Part shown: positions 5,863-7,136 of the stretch, piece by piece
Numbering within the stretch: the first letter of the stretch is position 1
Layout: every line of letters starts with the position of its first letter
DNA from: Deltaproteobacteria bacterium
GTDB taxonomy: Bacteria > Myxococcota_A > UBA9160
Assembly (NCBI GenBank): GCA_003520425.1
Contig: DOUU01000100.1
Coordinates: 1,003 to 8,138 of the forward strand
DNA: 7,136 nt
Reading direction: 5' to 3'
Position numbers and translations under genes: made by a program
The notes under the pieces: model-generated
Told to the model about the DNA's origin: nothing
The model's input: only the letters and a program-made list of their open reading frames with translations
Databases searched by the model: none

Positions 5863-6206
5863 AAAGGATGCCGGAACTTGCGGCGAATCCGTTGATTCAA
5901 ATTTCAATCTGGTGGCTGTCTCCCCTGCCTTCAGTGACTGGAATGTAATATTACGCCCTATGCCTTTTTGAAGTCCGCTCAGGAACACAACAGTTCTCCA
6001 ACGAGCCAGATCCGCGTTGTTGCCAAACTGTTTCATGCAGGCTGCAGTTGAGCCGTTGGTTGTCAGACTGAACCAATATCAAAGGATATGTCATACCAGG
6101 ATTCTCCCTTAGGGCGCCTTGTTTCTGGGCTGCTAACTTTCGACCACTTCCCGCTCAGACGCGATCGGTGTACACTTAGCAAATTCTTTAGATTAGAGGA
6201 GTTTCT
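5863..6206. other. Intergenic/decayed stretch between IS remnant and receptor gene
   Basis: There is no supported gene. A minus-strand frame runs from about 6080 into the IS remnant and includes WRTVVFLSGLQKGIGRNITF (about 5943-6002). I do not recognise it, and it fuses into transposase sequence, so it may be a fragment of a disrupted gene or chance. Closer to the receptor the sequence becomes AT-richer. TACACT at 6171-6176 is a possible -10 without a convincing -35. A short inverted repeat ATATC-AAAG-GATAT lies at 6076-6089. Confidence 0.4.
6195..6201 (+). promoter_or_regulatory. Strong Shine-Dalgarno of the receptor gene
   Basis: AGAGGAG ends 5 nt before the ATG at 6207, close to the ideal spacing. 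It is the clearest ribosome binding site in the window and fixes the start of the receptor gene, whose signal peptide begins at that ATG. Confidence 0.85.
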
Positions 6207-7136
6207 ATGCGGCTATTTGCAGTTATTTTACTTGTCGCGGTGGGTGAAATCGGTATCTCTCATCTGGCCGCGCAGGGAACCACGGCGGCCATTCTCGGCA
6301 CCGTCACTGATGCTTCAGGCGCGGCCATTGCTGGCGCCACCGTTCGCGTAAACAATACCGGCACGGGCCAGGTCCAGTCGGCAATCACCGATACCGCGGG
6401 ACGATTCAACGCACCGAATTTGTCAGTTGGCGAGTATGAAGTGAGGGCGTCCCGGGAAGGTTTCTCCTCGGTTCTTCGCAGTGGAATTACCCTGACGGTT
6501 GGTAGCCAGAATGTCGTGAACTTCGTTCTTGCCGTAGGTACCGCTCAGCAAACCATAACCGTGCAGGGAGATGTGACTCAGGTGGAAACCACGAATTCCA
6601 CCGTCGGTGCATTGATCGATCAGGTGCAGATGCGCGAGTTGCCTCTCAACGGCCGGGATGTGGAATCGCTAATCCAGCTTTCGCCGGGCGTGCAAAATTA
6701 CTATGCCGGGAGTGCGGCGATCGGTACCGGTACAGGCGCTAACATGCGCGAAGGGAGAGACCCTTCGATTTCAGTCGCGGGAAGCAGACCTGAAGGAGTC
6801 GCTTACTTGTTGGACGACCAAAACCTCAAGACCTTTTACAATCGCGGTCTCGGCTCTATCACTGGTACATCGCTCGGAGTAGACGCCATCGGGGAGTTTG
6901 AAACGCTGACGAATACGTATAGCGCGCAGTTCGGCGGCAATGGCGCGGTGATGAACTCGGTGAGCAAATCGGGAACCAACAGCTTCCACGGCTCCGTATA
7001 TGAGTTTCTGCGCAACAGCGACCTGGACGCGCGCAACTTCTTCGACGGCTCCTCCGTGCCGCCCTTCCAGCAGAACCAGTTTGGCGGGAGCCTGGGCGGC
7101 CCCATCCGTCGCGACCGCACCTTCTTCTTCGGCAAC
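6207..7136 (+). CDS. TonB-dependent receptor with carboxypeptidase-regulatory-like domain (3' end outside window)
   Basis: The first 310 residues are present and the frame is open to the window edge; full proteins of this type are usually around 1,000 aa or more. The signal peptide is at 1-22 (cleavage likely before QGTT). The Ig-like carboxypeptidase-regulatory domain is at about 28-110 (GTVTDASGAAIAGATVRV, GRFNAPNLSVGEYEVRA). The TonB plug region follows with MRELPLNGRD (142-151), LSPGVQ (159-164), ISVAGSRPEG (188-197), SAQFGGNGAVMNSVSKSGTN (239-258) and FHGSVYEFLRNSDLDARNFF (260-279). QFGGSLGGPI (291-300) then FFFGN open the barrel part. It would sit in the outer membrane and import or bind large substrates, often glycans or peptides, by TonB energy; the substrate is unknown. 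It is divergent from the minus-strand genes and starts after AGAGGAG. Confidence 0.95.
   Translation, partial: MRLFAVILLVAVGEIGISHLAAQGTTAAILGTVTDASGAAIAGATVRVNNTGTGQVQSAITDTAGRFNAPNLSVGEYEVRASREGFSSVLRSGITLTVGSQNVVNFVLAVGTAQQTITVQGDVTQVETTNSTVGALIDQVQMRELPLNGRDVESLIQLSPGVQNYYAGSAAIGTGTGANMREGRDPSISVAGSRPEGVAYLLDDQNLKTFYNRGLGSITGTSLGVDAIGEFETLTNTYSAQFGGNGAVMNSVSKSGTNSFHGSVYEFLRNSDLDARNFFDGSSVPPFQQNQFGGSLGGPIRRDRTFFFGN

Noticed and set aside
6088..6351. Plus-strand frame of 87 codons across the receptor start
   Set aside because: It overlaps the receptor gene in another frame and has no family features; the receptor has the clear ribosome binding site.

Overview
The window looks like part of a GC-rich bacterial chromosome, most likely Acidobacteriota or a close soil relative. 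The best taxonomic clue is the gene running off the right edge. It encodes a TonB-dependent receptor with an N-terminal carboxypeptidase-regulatory-like domain and the string NQFGGSLGGPI..DRTFFFG, a receptor type greatly expanded in Acidobacteriota. This is inference from family knowledge; the other genes fit many phyla.

Layout. Positions 1-700 hold no gene I can support, only a small cluster of short direct repeats (about 410-490) and an 11-bp hairpin (654-682). A full-length tyrosine recombinase (701-1948, +) follows. Its last codons run into the 3' half of a tRNA-Val(CAC) gene on the opposite strand (1905-1980), and its stop codon shares two bases with the anticodon. This is the arrangement expected at one end of an element integrated at a tRNA gene. 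The element body should extend leftwards out of the window.

Right of the tRNA, all genes to about 5700 are on the minus strand. In transcription order they are: the remains of a gene cut off by an IS6-type insertion sequence end; a BON-domain secreted protein; an SMP-30/gluconolactonase-like secreted protein starting on an ATGA overlap; a Nudix hydrolase with a good predicted promoter; pyrG (CTP synthase); and the tRNA. Nudix, pyrG and tRNA-Val probably form one transcription unit, and BON plus SMP-30 another.

The stretch 5456-6206 is decayed DNA. It holds an IS6-family terminal inverted repeat, the last roughly 35 codons of its transposase carrying a frameshift and an internal stop, a gene fragment whose natural stop was apparently removed by a 17-bp tandem duplication, and a divergent leader before the receptor gene, which has a strong Shine-Dalgarno sequence.

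I found no clearly new multi-gene system. The most interesting points are the integrase/tRNA overlap with the altered integrase active-site box, the duplication that removes a stop codon, and substitutions at normally conserved positions in the CTP synthase and SMP-30 proteins.
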